Translations under genes and position numbers: made by a program | Origin: Bufo bufo | Lineage: Eukaryota > Chordata > Amphibia > Anura > Bufonidae | Assembly (NCBI RefSeq): GCF_905171765.1 | Contig: NC_053389.1 | Coordinates: forward strand, 747,659,146-747,723,145 | Length of the DNA: 64,000 nucleotides | Direction of reading: 5' to 3' | Shown: one piece after another, positions 46,336 to 57,724 of the stretch | Layout of the letters: every line of letters starts with the position of its first letter | Numbering within the stretch: the stretch's first letter is position 1 | The notes under the pieces: model-generated | The model's input: only the letters and a program-made list of their open reading frames with translations | Told to the model about the DNA's origin: nothing | Database searches by the model: none

Positions 46336-48812
46336 TCATAGAAAGGAAGAAAAACTGTTAGATTCATTAAGGCCGTACGGAGTGACGGTATCAAGGTTGA
46401 CAATCCACCTAGTCTCTCTACGGAGTAGAGCCACTTTAATATTACCGCCTCTAGACCCTAGATGGATTCTGTCAATACCCTTCACCGTCAGTCCCCCTGG
46501 ATCGGACCCGTGAAACCTGCGAAAATGTCGTGGAACCGCCTGCAGTGACTCCCAATCCTTCTCAGGGATTTCCGCCGCTGCTCGAATCCTACACACATGT
46601 TCCAGAACCCGTGTCTTCAGGGCTCTCTTTGTCATACCAACATAAAAAAGATTACATGGGCATGTGATCAGATATATCACAGCCTCAGTGTTACAATTTA
46701 TGTTGTGTACGATCTTAAAGTCTTTTCGGCCTGAGGAGTCACTGAAGGCGGTAGAACGAATCATGTACCTGCAGGCGGCACACGATCCACAGGAGAAAGA
46801 CCCCCACTTGGGACCTTTACTGCCAAAAATACCCCCCCTGGGTGTGGGGACATAGTGACTCTTTGTGAGGATGTCACGCAAATTGCGTGACCGCCTCCAC
46901 GTAATCTGGGGATATATAGGGAGGCATACCGCCAGATCACCATCGTGTGAAGAACTGACCAATGTCTCCTCAGAATGTTCTGAATATACCTCCATTTCGA
47001 ATTGAAAGGGGTAATGAATCTCACACATGTGTCACGGTTATCCCTTTTCTGAACTCTACTCACCAACAAGGAGTCTCTAGATGTTTTTTTGGCTCTTTCA
47101 TAGCCCCGCTGTATGGTATTATATTGATAACCTCTTTCGAGGAATCGTTGTGTCAGCACGCCGGCTTGTTGTTCGAACTGCTTATCACTGGAGCAGATCC
47201 TGCAGTTCTTAGGAACTGCCCTGTAGGTATTGCCCGAATCGTATTGGGATGGTGAGCAGAGGAGGCGTGGAGAAGGGCATTGACGGCAGTGGACTTCCTG
47301 AAAAGATCAGTGGACAAATGACCGTCAGATCCCTTAGTGATCATTATATCCAAGAATTCGACATTCGTAAGACTATATTTCCAGGTAAGTCTGATATTAC
47401 GTGTGTTCTGGTTGAGACAGGCCAAAAAGTTTTCCAAGGCCGGAATAGTATCTTGCCATAGGAAAAACACATCGTCTATATACCTAGACCATAGGAGTGC
47501 GGCATCATATCCAGGTGTTTCCTGGACGATCTCTCTCTCCCACAGCCCCAGGAACAAGTTGGCATATGGGGGGCACACGATGCCCCCATAGCTGTCCCCT
47601 GGAGCTGTAGGAAGAGGCGGTCCTTAAATAAAAAATAGTTATGCGTGAGCATAAATTCTAACAATGTCAGAATAAACTCAATCATACCATTGTCATAATC
47701 TGACATGGTCAAAAAGGATCTGGATGCCCGCACTCCCTGGTCATGGTATATAGACGTGTATAACGACTCAATGTCGCATGTGACAAGGACCACATCTGGG
47801 TCAACATGAATCCCATTTAGCCGTCTCAGCATGTCGGTGGTATCCTTAACAAAAGAAGGAAGGGTTTCTACACTTTTCTGGAGAAAAAAATCAATAAACC
47901 TTCCCACATTGGTGCACAAGCTGCCGATCCCCGAAACGATCGGACGTCCGGGAGGATGGGTACGGCTCTTGTGCACCTTAGGGAGCAGATATAGGGTGGA
48001 TTTGACCGGGAAGTCAACTCTCAACCCTTCCATCATTTTAGTGTAATAATGCCCTGATCACAGGCTTCTGCAAGAATATTATCCAACTCATTCTTATAAA
48101 GTGTAGTGGGGTCCCTCTCAATTCTACGGTAGCATACCTTGTTGTTGAGCTGCCTAAAAACCTCTCTTTCGTACATCTGCACAGGCCATATCACGACATT
48201 ACCCCCCTTGTCAGCAGGTTTGATCACCACATCTCTCAATTCCTGTAGCTCCCGAAGTGCCTGTCTCTGTGAACGAGTCAGATTGTCTTTTCCAATATGT
48301 ACATGGTCTATATTTAGATCTCGTTTTACTAATTTCACAAAGACATCCACCGCGGGGCACAATGTTTTAGGGGGGAATGTACGTGAGCGCCTGTGCAGAT
48401 ATACGGGAGACCTACAGGGTACAGTAGCCATCTGATCCTCTAAAAGGGATTCCAGGTCACGGATCGCCTGCCTCTCAGCCGGCGACATCGAGGCAGTCGC
48501 ATCGTGACCACGACTAAAGTGCTTCTTAAATAGAAGCTTCCGAGCAAACAATTCCAAATCTTTAACTACCTCAAAGTAGTCAAATCTACCCACAGGGGAA
48601 AAGGATAGCCCCTTCTGCAGAACTTGCTGTTGTGTTAAAGTGAGACTAATGGTAGAAAGGTTAATTACCTTCAGTTCTGTACTCTCTTCCCTCGGCCATT
48701 CCCATTCCAGTGTTTCCGTTTGTATACTGGGGTACGTAGATTGTACCCTCCCCTTTCGGGATCCGGACCACGTGCCGCGGCCGGGCGTCCTTCTAAAAAA
48801 GGCACGCCACAT
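46336..48812 (-). pseudogene. PLE reverse transcriptase / GIY-YIG protein, frameshifted
   Basis: PLE proteins copy their RNA at a nick made by the GIY-YIG nuclease. Moving down the minus strand: VINLSTISLTL and the conserved VVIKPADKGGNVVIW lie in the 48812-48033 frame. LPKVHKS, GRPIVSG, the first catalytic Asp motif CDIESLYTSI and QGTAMGASCAP lie in 48036-47476. YANLFLG and the catalytic box YIDDVFF lie in 47578-47153. ITPFNSKW lies in 47159-46761. SRNLRDILTKSHY, a Cys-rich linker (CGSCAACRYM) and VIYLITCPCNLFYVGMTKR, a degenerate GIY-YIG, lie in 47028-46336. Four or more frameshifts separate these parts. An N-terminal piece with GYNLRTPVYKRK is in another frame at 48671-48907. It is nonfunctional. 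Confidence 0.93.
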
Positions 48813-48900
48813 TCTTCTTCGGATGTTGAAGACACCAGAGATTGGTCCAGACAGCTAGTGAGCCAAAAGTTGGGGCCCACCATTAAAAGATAAGCCTTAT

Positions 48901-49213
48901 CGTCCATTCACACGACCATATGTACAGATCCGTAGCCGTTCCGCAATTTTGCGAAAGGTCTGCGTATCCATTCATTTCTATGGGCCCTCAAAAGATGCGG
49001 ACAGCACACCGTGTGCCGGCCGCATCTGTTATTCCGTGCTGCGGCTCCGCATAAAAGATAGAACATGTCCTATTCTTATCCTCAATCGCGGACAAGAATA
49101 GGCATTTTCTATTATGGTTGCGGCCATGTGCGGCCCGCAAATTGCGAAACGCACATGGCCGTGTCCGTGTTTTGCAGATCCGCAAAGCACTACTACGGCC
49201 GTCTGAATGGGCC
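48901..49213. mobile_element. Foldback MITE
   Basis: Left cgtccattcacacgacc and right, inverted, ggcccattcagacggcc are terminal repeats. Interior blocks (ccgcaattttgcgaaa/tttgcgggccgc; gaacatgtcctattctt/aagaatagg) also pair. About 313 bp, noncoding. It abuts the broken 5' side of the PLE. Confidence 0.75.
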
Positions 49214-50386
49214 GTTAACCAATAAATGTGTTCTGACTGCTGGGACCTCCACAATCAGCAGAACATGGGGCCCATAGCATTTTGAATAGAATGGTGGTCA
49301 TGCATTCCCACTAATGCTCCATTCAATAACAGGTGATAAATATTTGTTGTTGCAAACGCATTTAACTCCTTCCTGACATTTGATGTGCATCATCAACTAA
49401 TGTCTTGGGGTACAATTTATAAAAAGGGTGTCCTTTCCACATTTGGGAGTTCAGGTAGTCTTGTTGGCTGGAAGTCTGTGTAAGTACTTCACTCCTGTGA
49501 CAAGCTGTGTTCAGGATGTCAATCGTGTTTGACCGGTTTACATGGCAGGTTGTGTGGCAGCACCAGCCACACAGTGACTGATACAGTAGGAGGAGGTAGC
49601 AGTGAAAGCCTGGCCACCAAACAGCTGCATATCCCTGAATAAGGGAAGAACTGCCAAAATTGCAGTGTTTGGACTGTGTAAAAGAGACAAAACAGTTGCA
49701 CCACTTTTGATTTGGTCACTGAATTGATCTTCTATTTTTCAGTACAATTAACAGTTGCAGCACCCAGTTAATCATTTAAGACCTGATAACACAGTAGCAG
49801 AGTGATGTATCACATGCTCTGTCCTGTCAGTACAGCTAGCAATGTTGTGCAGAGTCAGGGTATGCTCACATGGCTAAAATCTGCCGGGTGTTTTCAGCTG
49901 CTAAATCCGCAACCAAAATTCACCGACAATTTTCCCATTGATGTTAATGTTAAAATCTCCACCTTGTGCACATTTAATCAGTAGCTGATTTAAAAATGCT
50001 GGAGAAATGACATGTTACTCCTTGGAAGCATATTTGATTAAGGATTTTGTAGAATGAACAGTTGCTGTTGACCACCAGTGTCATCACTTCTCTGGGCATC
50101 AGTTTTATCGAAACTATACCAAGAGAACACTTACTGCTGCTTTTGCCAGGCAGTGATCATCTTACTGTTTGATTACCAATTTGTCTCCAAGTTCCGACAC
50201 AGTGCCGGGCAGTGCAAGCAGGAAAACACCCACCCCCTTGAAAAAATCCTACTTAAATCTCTGAACACATATCAGATTTTATACATCATTGGATGTCAGA
50301 TTAAAGGACTTTCAATACATGTGTATTACTATGTATGAATTACTCTGTAAATTCTTCAAATTCATGCAAAATTGGAACTTTTGTCT
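49214..50386. other. Unassigned noncoding sequence with degenerate repeat pieces
   Basis: Near 49230, tctgactgctgggacctcc and tcagcagaacatgggg look like an old MITE arm. Near 49857-50044, tatgctcacatggctaaaat resembles another. The rest is unrecognised and has no gene. Confidence 0.35.
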
Positions 50387-50937
50387 TAGGCTACTTTCAC
50401 ACTTGCGGCAGTGTAATCCTGCGGGCAGTTCCATCGTCGGAACTGCCTGCCGGATCCAACGATCTGCATGTGACTGAAAGCATTTGTGAGACGCATCCGG
50501 ATGCGGATCCGTCTCACAAATGCATTACAAGAACGGATCCGTCTCTCTCCGCTTGTCATGCGGACAGACGGATCCGTCTTGTATCTTTTTTCACATTTTT
50601 ACCGGTCTGCGCATGCGAAGACCGGAAGGACGGATCCGGCATTCTGGTATTTTGAATGCCAGATCCGGCACTAATACATTCCTATGGAAAAAAAATGCCG
50701 GCATTCCGGCAAGTCTTCAGTTTTTTTCGCCGGAAATAAAACCGTAGCATGCTACGGTTTTCTCTTTTGTCTGATCAGTCAAAATGACTGAACTGAAGAC
50801 ATCCTGATGCATCCTGAATGGATTACTCTCCATTCAGAATGCATGGGGATATGCCTGAGCAGTTCTTTTCCGGTATTGAGCCCCTGTGACGGAACTCTAT
50901 GCCAGAAAAGAAAAACGCTAGTGTGAAAGTACCCTTA
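50387..50937. mobile_element. 551-bp foldback MITE
   Basis: The ends taggctactttcacacttg and, inverted, taagggtactttcacactag match. The interior is rich in acggatccgtc blocks and includes the palindrome ccgtagcatgctacgg (50742-50757). It is the same family as the fragment at 3383-3634. Noncoding. Confidence 0.85.
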
Positions 50938-52127
50938 GATTTCTCTTAAGAAACTCTAACATTCCCATATGGCCCTCATTATAACTCTTCATGAGTTTCT
51001 GGGGGTGGCTTACCTTATGTGCTACGAGACATGTTTGCATCCTTCAATTAACAAACTGTATTTTCTCGCCCACACAATAACCTTTAAGCAGGAAAGGAAA
51101 GTTATCAATTTTACTGTCTAATGAAATTAAATTACTGGTTCCCTTCATATAAACGAACAACTGTATAATCGATATGCGTATGCCAGACCAAACAGGGGAA
51201 TTATGTGTGAGGTCACGGTGTGAGCAATAGGTGGGCCGAGGTGAATGCAGTTCTGGTTACTCACGGTTATGTCGTCCCTGGGCAGGCTCGCATAAGTGAA
51301 GAGGAGAACGGCACAAGAATTCTCTGGGGCACACTCTGGTGTAAGGGACACTGACCAGATGGTGGTTCGAGGTGCCCTTGATGGTCTGTATTAATGTGCT
51401 TATGGCAAGGTCCCTTGTAGTTGTGGCGTCAGTACCTTTTGTGGTGGTACAACCATTTACAGTAGTGTTAATTGAGGAATGGAAGACTGAGACGAGGATA
51501 GTGTAATTCAACTTATAACTTTTAATAAACGTTGCTCCTAGTAACAGTAACATCCAAGTATAGCACAGTCTCATTAAGATGGACAGGAGTAAAGCTGCAA
51601 CAGGTCCACTGCTGACAGGTGTAATGGGTGTCTCTCTAGCTGTTAAATGATATAGGTTTGGAGCCTTACTGGTAGAAGACTTCTAGGCTGGTTCTGGTTT
51701 CCCAGTGCAGGTTAGTGAGGTTGCTGGAGGCTGGTGAATCCTTCACTTTTAAAATCCAAAGGTCCTAAGGCGCTTGTAGAGATGGCCGTAACCCTTTGGG
51801 GGTCTCCTTCTTTAGTATTCTCTGAACAAATATCCTGCTGAGTGAATGGAGCACTTTAACTCAGGGATCAAGACTCCAGACTGAACTGGACACAACTGGT
51901 CTGGAACTAGACTGAACTAGAGAGTGACTGACTAGGCCTGAGCTGAGCTATATTTATGGGAGGTATTATCTCCCGCTAGTGGTAGGCTCAGTGAAATGTA
52001 ATCTAAATACACCTGTAAGCAGGGATTATACATAAAGATGCATTGCAGCATAAAACAGGCTATATAAGGCATAAAAAGCAATACACGACAACTTTGCAGT
52101 ACCCACAAGGGTAGTGGGACACTGCAG
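50938..52127 (-). other. Possible LTR-type terminal repeat on the minus strand
   Basis: On the minus strand a TATA-like cataaatatagctcagctc (about 51945) is followed by a leader-like stretch toward 51200. The outer edge reads ctgcagtgtcccactaccc. No partner repeat, primer site or coding region is seen, so classification is weak. Confidence 0.3.
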
Positions 52128-52479
52128 ATACATTAACCTATGTGTGAAATAGTGATATTTCAGGTTTAAACAAAGTGATAATTTGCAGAGTTTTTATTTT
52201 CCCACTGTGTTTTTCGAGCTTTTTTAGTAACAATGTATTAAAAAAAGGTTCCAATAATATTGGCACCCCCATAATAATTATTTGACAAAACCATGGTTTG
52301 TAAGAAGAACAGCATTGTGCTACTTTCAATAATGCTTACACAGCTGGAGAACACTTCTTGGATCACTTCTTGGATCAATCCTCCATGTAGAACACTTTCA
52401 GTTCATTGATATGTTTGATTCGTCACTTGCAGACTACTCTATTAAATATACTTCACCGGTTTTCAGTTGGGTTCTTAGC
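52128..52479. other. Unassigned AT-rich sequence
   Basis: A stretch with ttggcacccccataataatt (52259) resembles Tc1-type terminal sequence, but no partner end was found. Confidence 0.3.
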
Positions 52480-52745
52480 TATATACTGAGAGGCCCATTG
52501 TAAAACATTGATTTTGTGTTCCTGAATCCATAGAGATTTTGATGGGTGTTTTTGGCATACTCACCGCCATTGCCAGCCCTTGGTGCAGGGATCCTTAGGA
52601 GATTCATGAATAAGGATTGAGTACAGTCCGAAACGAGTTGACTGGTGTGGTAAGATGTCCTGCTGTGTGCCATTTTGAATATTTGAAATAAAAAATCTAT
52701 GGTTTTATCCAAGAGCCGAGTGCTGGACCCGCTACTTTGTTTCTA
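52480..52745 (+). mobile_element. PLE 3'-end fragment
   Basis: ggattgagtacagtccgaaacgag is followed by gaaataaaaaatctatggtt and tatccaagagccgagtgctgg. This arrangement resembles 3' ends of vertebrate PLEs and the gaaacgag/gaaacgcg block of the other two copies here. No coding sequence remains. Confidence 0.45.
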
Positions 52746-53061
52746 CAGTGAAATTACCAACTGCATCCAAGTTTTAGCTTTTTGGCAATGGCAGAAAGAT
52801 TCTGTGCTACAGTCTCTTGGTATTTAGTTTAATTAATTATGTCATAGATTTTTCTTGAACCCATGGATCTCTCCTGACCACATAGCACAATTCCTTTTGT
52901 AGTTTACATGGCATTGCAGAGTTTGGATGACGTTGCATGTTGAGACATGTTATGAAAATTCTTCTGTGGAACTGACATTCCTCTTTAATTGTAAAGTTGT
53001 AAGATCCAACATTCAACTACACAGTACAGCTCATCAATCAGTCCCTGGAAAGGTATCTGAG
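52746..53061. other. Unassigned noncoding sequence
   Basis: AT-rich, no terminal repeats recognised. Its right 8 bases (tatctgag) should be one copy of the hAT copy C target duplication; the partner lies beyond the window. Confidence 0.35.
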
Positions 53062-53539
53062 TAGAGTTGAGCGGACACCTGGATGTTCGGGTTCGACGGG
53101 TTCGGCCGAACTTCACAAAAAAGTTCGAGTTCGGGACCCAAACTTGACCCGAACTTGACCCCGAACCCGAACCCCATTGAAGTCAATGGGGACCCGAACT
53201 TTTGAGAACTAAAATGGCTGTAAAAATGTCATGGAAAGGGCTAGAGTCTGCAAATGGCATCAAAATGTGGTTAAGAGCATGGCAAGTGCTCTGCAAACAA
53301 ATGTAGATAGGGAAATTACTTTAAATAACATAAAATATGTAAAAATAAAAAATAATAATCTTGATCTAGGAGGACGAAGTCCATATGGAGTAGGAGGTTG
53401 TGGAGGCAGTGGATGTGGCGGTGTAGGTGGAAGCGGCGGTGGAGGAGGAGGTAGCCTACACTGCTTTTTGGTTTTAAATTTATTTTTATTTTTTTAAATT
53501 AGGGTACACCCCAAAACATTGGGAAATATAACCTGTGAT

Positions 53540-53728
53540 AACCCCTCCAGTCATGCTAAACACACATTCAGACAATACGCTGGCTGCAGGGCAGGCCAGC
53601 ACCTCCAAGGCGTAAAGGGCAAGCTCAGGCCATGTGCCCAATTTGGAGACCCAGAAGTTCAAGGGGGCAGACCTATCCATCATTCAGTACATGTTTAGGC
53701 TTGTGCACACATACTGCTCCACCATGTT
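53540..53728 (-). pseudogene. Duplicated hAT transposase C-terminus in copy C
   Basis: The minus-strand frame with FWVSKLGTWPELALYALEVL and LACPAASVLSECVFSMTGG repeats the dimerisation region also found at 55050-55322. It is cut at both sides. After accatgttg the sequence passes directly into 18S-like DNA. Copy C therefore holds two transposase ends in the same orientation, suggesting an internal duplication or an earlier element nested here. Confidence 0.85.
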
Positions 53729-54056
53729 GCACGTCCCCATGATGTCCATGATCCAATTGGATATCTGCTCTATCAACTTTTGATGTTCTTTTATGCGCCT
53801 ACCATTTTGATCACGGGTGGCGGGGAATCAGGGTTCCAGGCCGGAGAGGGAACCTGGGAAAGAGAGACCACATCCAAGGGAGGAAGGTCAATGGATGAAA
53901 TTAAATGTAATCGAGTGGAAATATGGTACAAAGTATTGAAGCATAAGCTTCCAAGTTAAGGAGGGGGCGCGCAGCAATTACCCACTCCCGACTCGGGAGG
54001 TAGTGACGATAAATTACAATACAGGACTCTTAAGATGCCTTGTTATAGGAATGAAT
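53729..54056 (+). pseudogene. 18S rRNA-derived fragment 1 (inside hAT copy C)
   Basis: The plus strand follows eukaryotic 18S rRNA closely enough to be read by eye. gcacgtcccc, ctatcaacttttgatg, cgcctaccat, gatcacgggtggcgggg, aatcagggttcc, ccggagaggg and ccacatccaaggg run to 53880. An ~85-bp insertion unlike 18S follows. Then gcgcgcagcaattacccact, cccgactcggg, ggtagtgacgata, aattacaatacaggactct and ataggaatgaat run to 54056. This covers roughly nucleotides 270-480 of a vertebrate 18S. Many substitutions show it is not a working rRNA. It is antisense to the hAT transposase. Confidence 0.9.
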
Positions 54057-54107
54057 AATAAAAAATTATAGGGAATGTCACTGGGGTATTTTGGATTTGG
54101 AAATGTT

Positions 54108-54318
54108 AGCCAGGAGAGGCCCTGCTGCCGTTTTGTTGACTCTAGATAACTTCTGCCTGATCGCACGTCCCTGTGATGTCCACAATCCATTTGGATATCT
54201 TCTCTATCAACTTTCGATGTTCTTTTCTGAGCCTACTATGTTGATCACGGTTATCGGCGAATCAGAGTTCCACGCCGGAGAGGGAGCATGAGAAAAGGGA
54301 GACCTCATCCAAGGGAGG
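54108..54318 (+). pseudogene. 18S rRNA-derived fragment 2 (inside hAT copy C)
   Basis: A second copy in the same orientation begins slightly earlier in the rRNA. gactctagataac, gatcgcacgtccc, ctatcaactttcgatg, agcctactatgttgatcacg and ccggagaggga run on to catccaagggagg. Immediately after, ggtcaatgg continues with the same non-rRNA sequence that interrupts fragment 1. The two fragments are therefore copies of one chimeric unit, not two independent captures. Confidence 0.88.
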
Positions 54319-54419
54319 TCAATGGCTGCAATGGGATGAAGCAGAAATGTGGGACAAGTTATTAAAGCAGAAGGATCGAATGAAAGGGCCAAATAAAGAC
54401 GAATTTTAGAAATTTAAGT

Positions 54420-54785
54420 CCCTGTCACCTATACAGAGCAGGGGTTTATTCACGGCAAAAATTGTAAAATGTCAACCCCAGAATGTAACTAAAAATTTGG
54501 GAAATTTATTAACCTGTCTACTAGGTAGAGCAGGGGTCTATCACAGCCGTAAATTGTTGAATGCCACCCGAAAATGTAACAAAAAAATTAGTGAAATTTA
54601 TTAAGCTGTCAACTTGGCAGAGCAGGAGTATATCACAGCCAAAAATTGGTGAATTTCACCCGAAAATGTAACAGACAAATTAGTGATTTTTTTTTTTACC
54701 TGTCTACTAGGTAGAGCAGTGGTATATCACACCCAAAATTGCTGAATTTCACCCGAAAATGTAACAGACAAATTAGTGAAATGAC
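54420..54785. repeat. ~93-bp tandem repeat in hAT copy C (about 4 copies)
   Basis: ctgtctactaggtagagcag recurs at about 54514, 54606 and 54700, with a more degenerate first copy near 54421. Each unit contains acccgaaaatgtaac. It lies between the 18S unit and the transposase stop, the position occupied by the 141-bp array in copies A and B. Confidence 0.9.
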
Positions 54786-55049
54786 ATATAATAAAATACG
54801 TACAAAAAAAATATTTGATTTATGAGGTGGAGGTCCATTTGGAGTAAGAGTTTGAGGAGGCAGTGGATGTAGCAGTGTAGGTAGATGCAGCGGAGGAGGA
54901 GGACGAGGTAGCCAATACTGTTTTTTTGTTTGAATTAAAATTTTATTTTTTATTAGGGTACACTCCAAAAGAGTGTAAAATATCCAAAATACAAGAATGA
55001 GCAATTGCGCTGTAGTATTACAATAGCTGGTTAAGGCGGGTATACATGT

Positions 55050-57420
55050 CTAATCTGCACAAGGTACGGACAAGTCCTGTGGGATCCATGCCTGGTTCAT
55101 TTTAATAAACATGAGCTTGTTCACATTGGCTGTGTACAGGCGTCTGCGCTTGTCTGTGATAACGCCCCCTGCCGTGCTAAACACACATTCAGATAATACA
55201 CTGGCTGCAGGGCAGGCCAGCACCTCCAAGGTGTAAAGGGCAAGCTCAGGCCATGTGCCCAATTTGGAGACCCAGAAGTTGAAGGTGGCAGACCCGTCAT
55301 TCAGTACGTGTAGGAGTGTCACACATACTACTCCACCATGTTGATGAAATGCTGCCTCCTGCTAAGACATTCCATATCAGCTAGTTGTTGTGGCGTGCTG
55401 ACAAAGCTTTTCCACATTTCGGCCATGCTAACCCTGCCTTCTGAGGTGCTGGCGGTGCCCCAGCTGCGTTGGCAACCTCTTCCTCGTCCTCTGCCTTCGC
55501 CTTGTGCTTCCACTGTGCCCCCACTGTCAGGTGGGAATGCCACCAGCAGCACGTCTACTAGCATGCGCTTGAACTCGCGCATCTTACGATCAAGCTCCAG
55601 TGAGGGAATTAAGGACGGTACGTTGTCCTTGTAACGGGGATCCAGCAGCGTAGCCACCCAGTAATCAGCACAAGTTAGAATGTGGGCAACTCGGCAGTCG
55701 TTGTGGAGACACTGCAGCATGTAATCACTCATGTGTGCCAGGCTGTCCAAAGGCAACGAAAAGCTGTCCTCTGTGGGAGGTGTATCATCTGTGTACTCTG
55801 TATCCCCCCAGCCACGCACCAGTGATGGCCATGAGCTGGTCTGGGGGCCACCCTGCTGTGAACATGATTCCTCCTCCTCCATCTCCTCCTCCTCATCCTC
55901 CACCTCGTCATCCTCCAAAACTGTGCCCTGGCTGGACAGTTGTGTACCTGGCGTTTGTGGGTGCAGGAACCCACCATTGGAGCCACTTGTGAATGACTGG
56001 CCGGAAACCCTATGAAATGATCGCTCTTCCTCCTCCTCCTCCTGTGCCACATCCTCTTCCATCATTGCCAGCAGCGTTTTTCAAGGAGGCATAGAAGTGG
56101 GATAGTAACGCTGAGAATGGCGTTATCGGCACTGGCCATGTTGGTGGAGTACTCGAAACAGCGCAACAAGGAACACAGGTCTCGCATGGAGGCCCAGTCA
56201 TTGGTGGTGAAGTGGTGCTGTTCCGCAGAGCGACTCACCTGTGCGTGCTGCAGCTGAAACTCCACTATCGCCTGCTTCTGCTCGCACAGTCTTTCAAGCA
56301 TGTGCAAGGTGGAGTTCCACCTTGTGGGCACGTCGCATATGAGGCGGTGAGCGGGAAGGCCGAAGTTACACTGCAGCGCTGATAGGCGAGCAGCAGCAGG
56401 GTGAGAAGGCCTAAAGCTCGCACAGATGGCCCGCACTTTATGCAGCAGCTCTGACATATCGGTGTAATTTTTAAGTAATCGCTGCACCACCAAATTCAGC
56501 ACATGCGCCAGGCAAGGGATGTGCATCAAACCGGCTAGTCCCAGAGCTGCTACGAGATTTCGCCCATTATTGCACACCATCAGGCCGGGCTTGAAGCTCA
56601 CTGGCACCAACCACTCATCGGTCTGTTGTTCAAGGCCCGTCCACAGCTCCTGCGCAGTGTGGGCTTTGTCCCCCAAACAGATACGTTTTAAAACTGCCTG
56701 CTGTCGTTTACCCCTGCTGTGCTGAAGTTGGTGGTGAAGGTGTTACGCTGACCGGATGAGGAGTCGGTAGAGGATGAGGAAGCGGAGTAGGAGGAGGAAG
56801 CAACAGGAAGCAAACTGAAGTGCCCTGCAATCCTCGATGGTGGAAGGTCATGCGCCAAACTGCTATCCGCCTCAAGCCCAGCCGCCACAGCATTTACCCA
56901 GTGTGCTGTTATGGAGATATAACGTCGCTGACCATGCTTACTGGTCCACGTATCCGTAGTGAGGTGCACCTTGCCACAGATGCCGTTGTGCAGTGCACAC
57001 CTGATTTTGTCCCCCACTTGGTTGTGCAGGGGAGGGGTGACACGCCTGGAAAAGTAGTGGCGGCTGGGAACGACGTACTGTGGGACAGCCACCGCCATAA
57101 GGGTTTTAAAACGCTCCATCTCCACCAGACAGAATGACAGCATTTCAAAGGCCAGTAATTTTTAAATATTGGCATTCAGGGCCAGGATTCGCGGGTGGGT
57201 AGGGGGGTACTTTCTCTTCAGCTCCAGTGTTTGGGAGATGTAAAGCTGAACGCTTCCGTGGGACATTGTGAAGATGCTTGGTGACCCAGATGGTGGTGTT
57301 GCTGGCAGATCCTCTGTTTGCGGGGTGGCCGGTGGCACAGTCACTCCAGAGGTGGATGAAGAGGCTAAGACTGCAGTAGAAGAGGAAGCAGGAGGAGCCA
57401 GAGACCTTTCTTGGTTTTTT
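55050..57420 (-). pseudogene. hAT transposase, copy C, frameshifted and interrupted
   Basis: This is the same protein family as copy A. It retains LTTDTWTSKHGQRRY, VCNNGRNLVAALGLAG (the catalytic Asp of CDNG is Asn here), CLAHVLNLVV, VPTRWNSTLHM, YWVATLLDPRYKDN and the C-terminal dimerisation part ending at 55050. Frame breaks fall near 55325, 56063, 56682 and 57150. The BED finger region is cut at 57430 by copy B, so the N-terminus is not visible. Divergence from A/B and the loss of the catalytic Asp indicate an older copy. Confidence 0.93.
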
Positions 57421-57724
57421 AGGTGTCTACTAGAGTTGAGCGAACACCTGGATGTTCGGGTTCGAGAAGTTCGGCCGAACTTCCCGTAAATGTTCGGGTT
57501 CGGGATCCGAACCCGAACCGAACTTCGTCCCGAACCCGAACCCCATTGAAGTCAATGGGGACCCGAACTTTTGGGCACTGTAAAGGCTGTAAAACAGCCC
57601 AGGAAAGAGCTAGAGGGCTGCAAAAGGCAGCAACATGTAGATAAATCCCCTGCAAACAAATGTGGATAGGGAAATAATTAAAATAAAAATTAAAAAAATA
57701 AAAATGAACCAATATCAATTGGAC

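Larger units (their letters stand above)
44010..48900 (-). mobile_element. Penelope-like retroelement, 5'-truncated
   Basis: The coding part (48812 to 46336) carries reverse transcriptase and a GIY-YIG-like region in the PLE order. Downstream on the minus strand lie ~2.3 kb of noncoding terminal sequence. This contains cctgacgaagccgttgagg and gaaacgcgcgtcgag near 44515-44545, a block repeated in degenerate form in other PLE pieces here (6240, 52620). At the 5' side the N-terminal frame is cut at 48900, where a MITE begins. Confidence 0.85.
53062..57430 (-). mobile_element. hAT transposon, copy C, interrupted by copy B
   Basis: It starts tagagttgagcggacacctg with the same subterminal ttcgg repeats as copy A. 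From the left end it contains a noncoding zone, a duplicated transposase C-terminus, 18S rRNA-derived pieces, a 93-bp array and the main transposase frame on the minus strand. At 57430 copy B begins, so the N-terminus and right end of C lie beyond the window. It is more diverged than A and B and lacks their 141-bp array. Confidence 0.9.

Noticed and set aside
46336..47028. GIY-YIG region as a homing endonuclease or intron protein
   Set aside because: It follows a reverse transcriptase with a YIDD box in the standard PLE order, and no intron structure is seen.
53062..54785. A working 18S rRNA gene
   Set aside because: Only ~250 nucleotides of the 18S are present, with many substitutions and a foreign insertion, inside a transposon.
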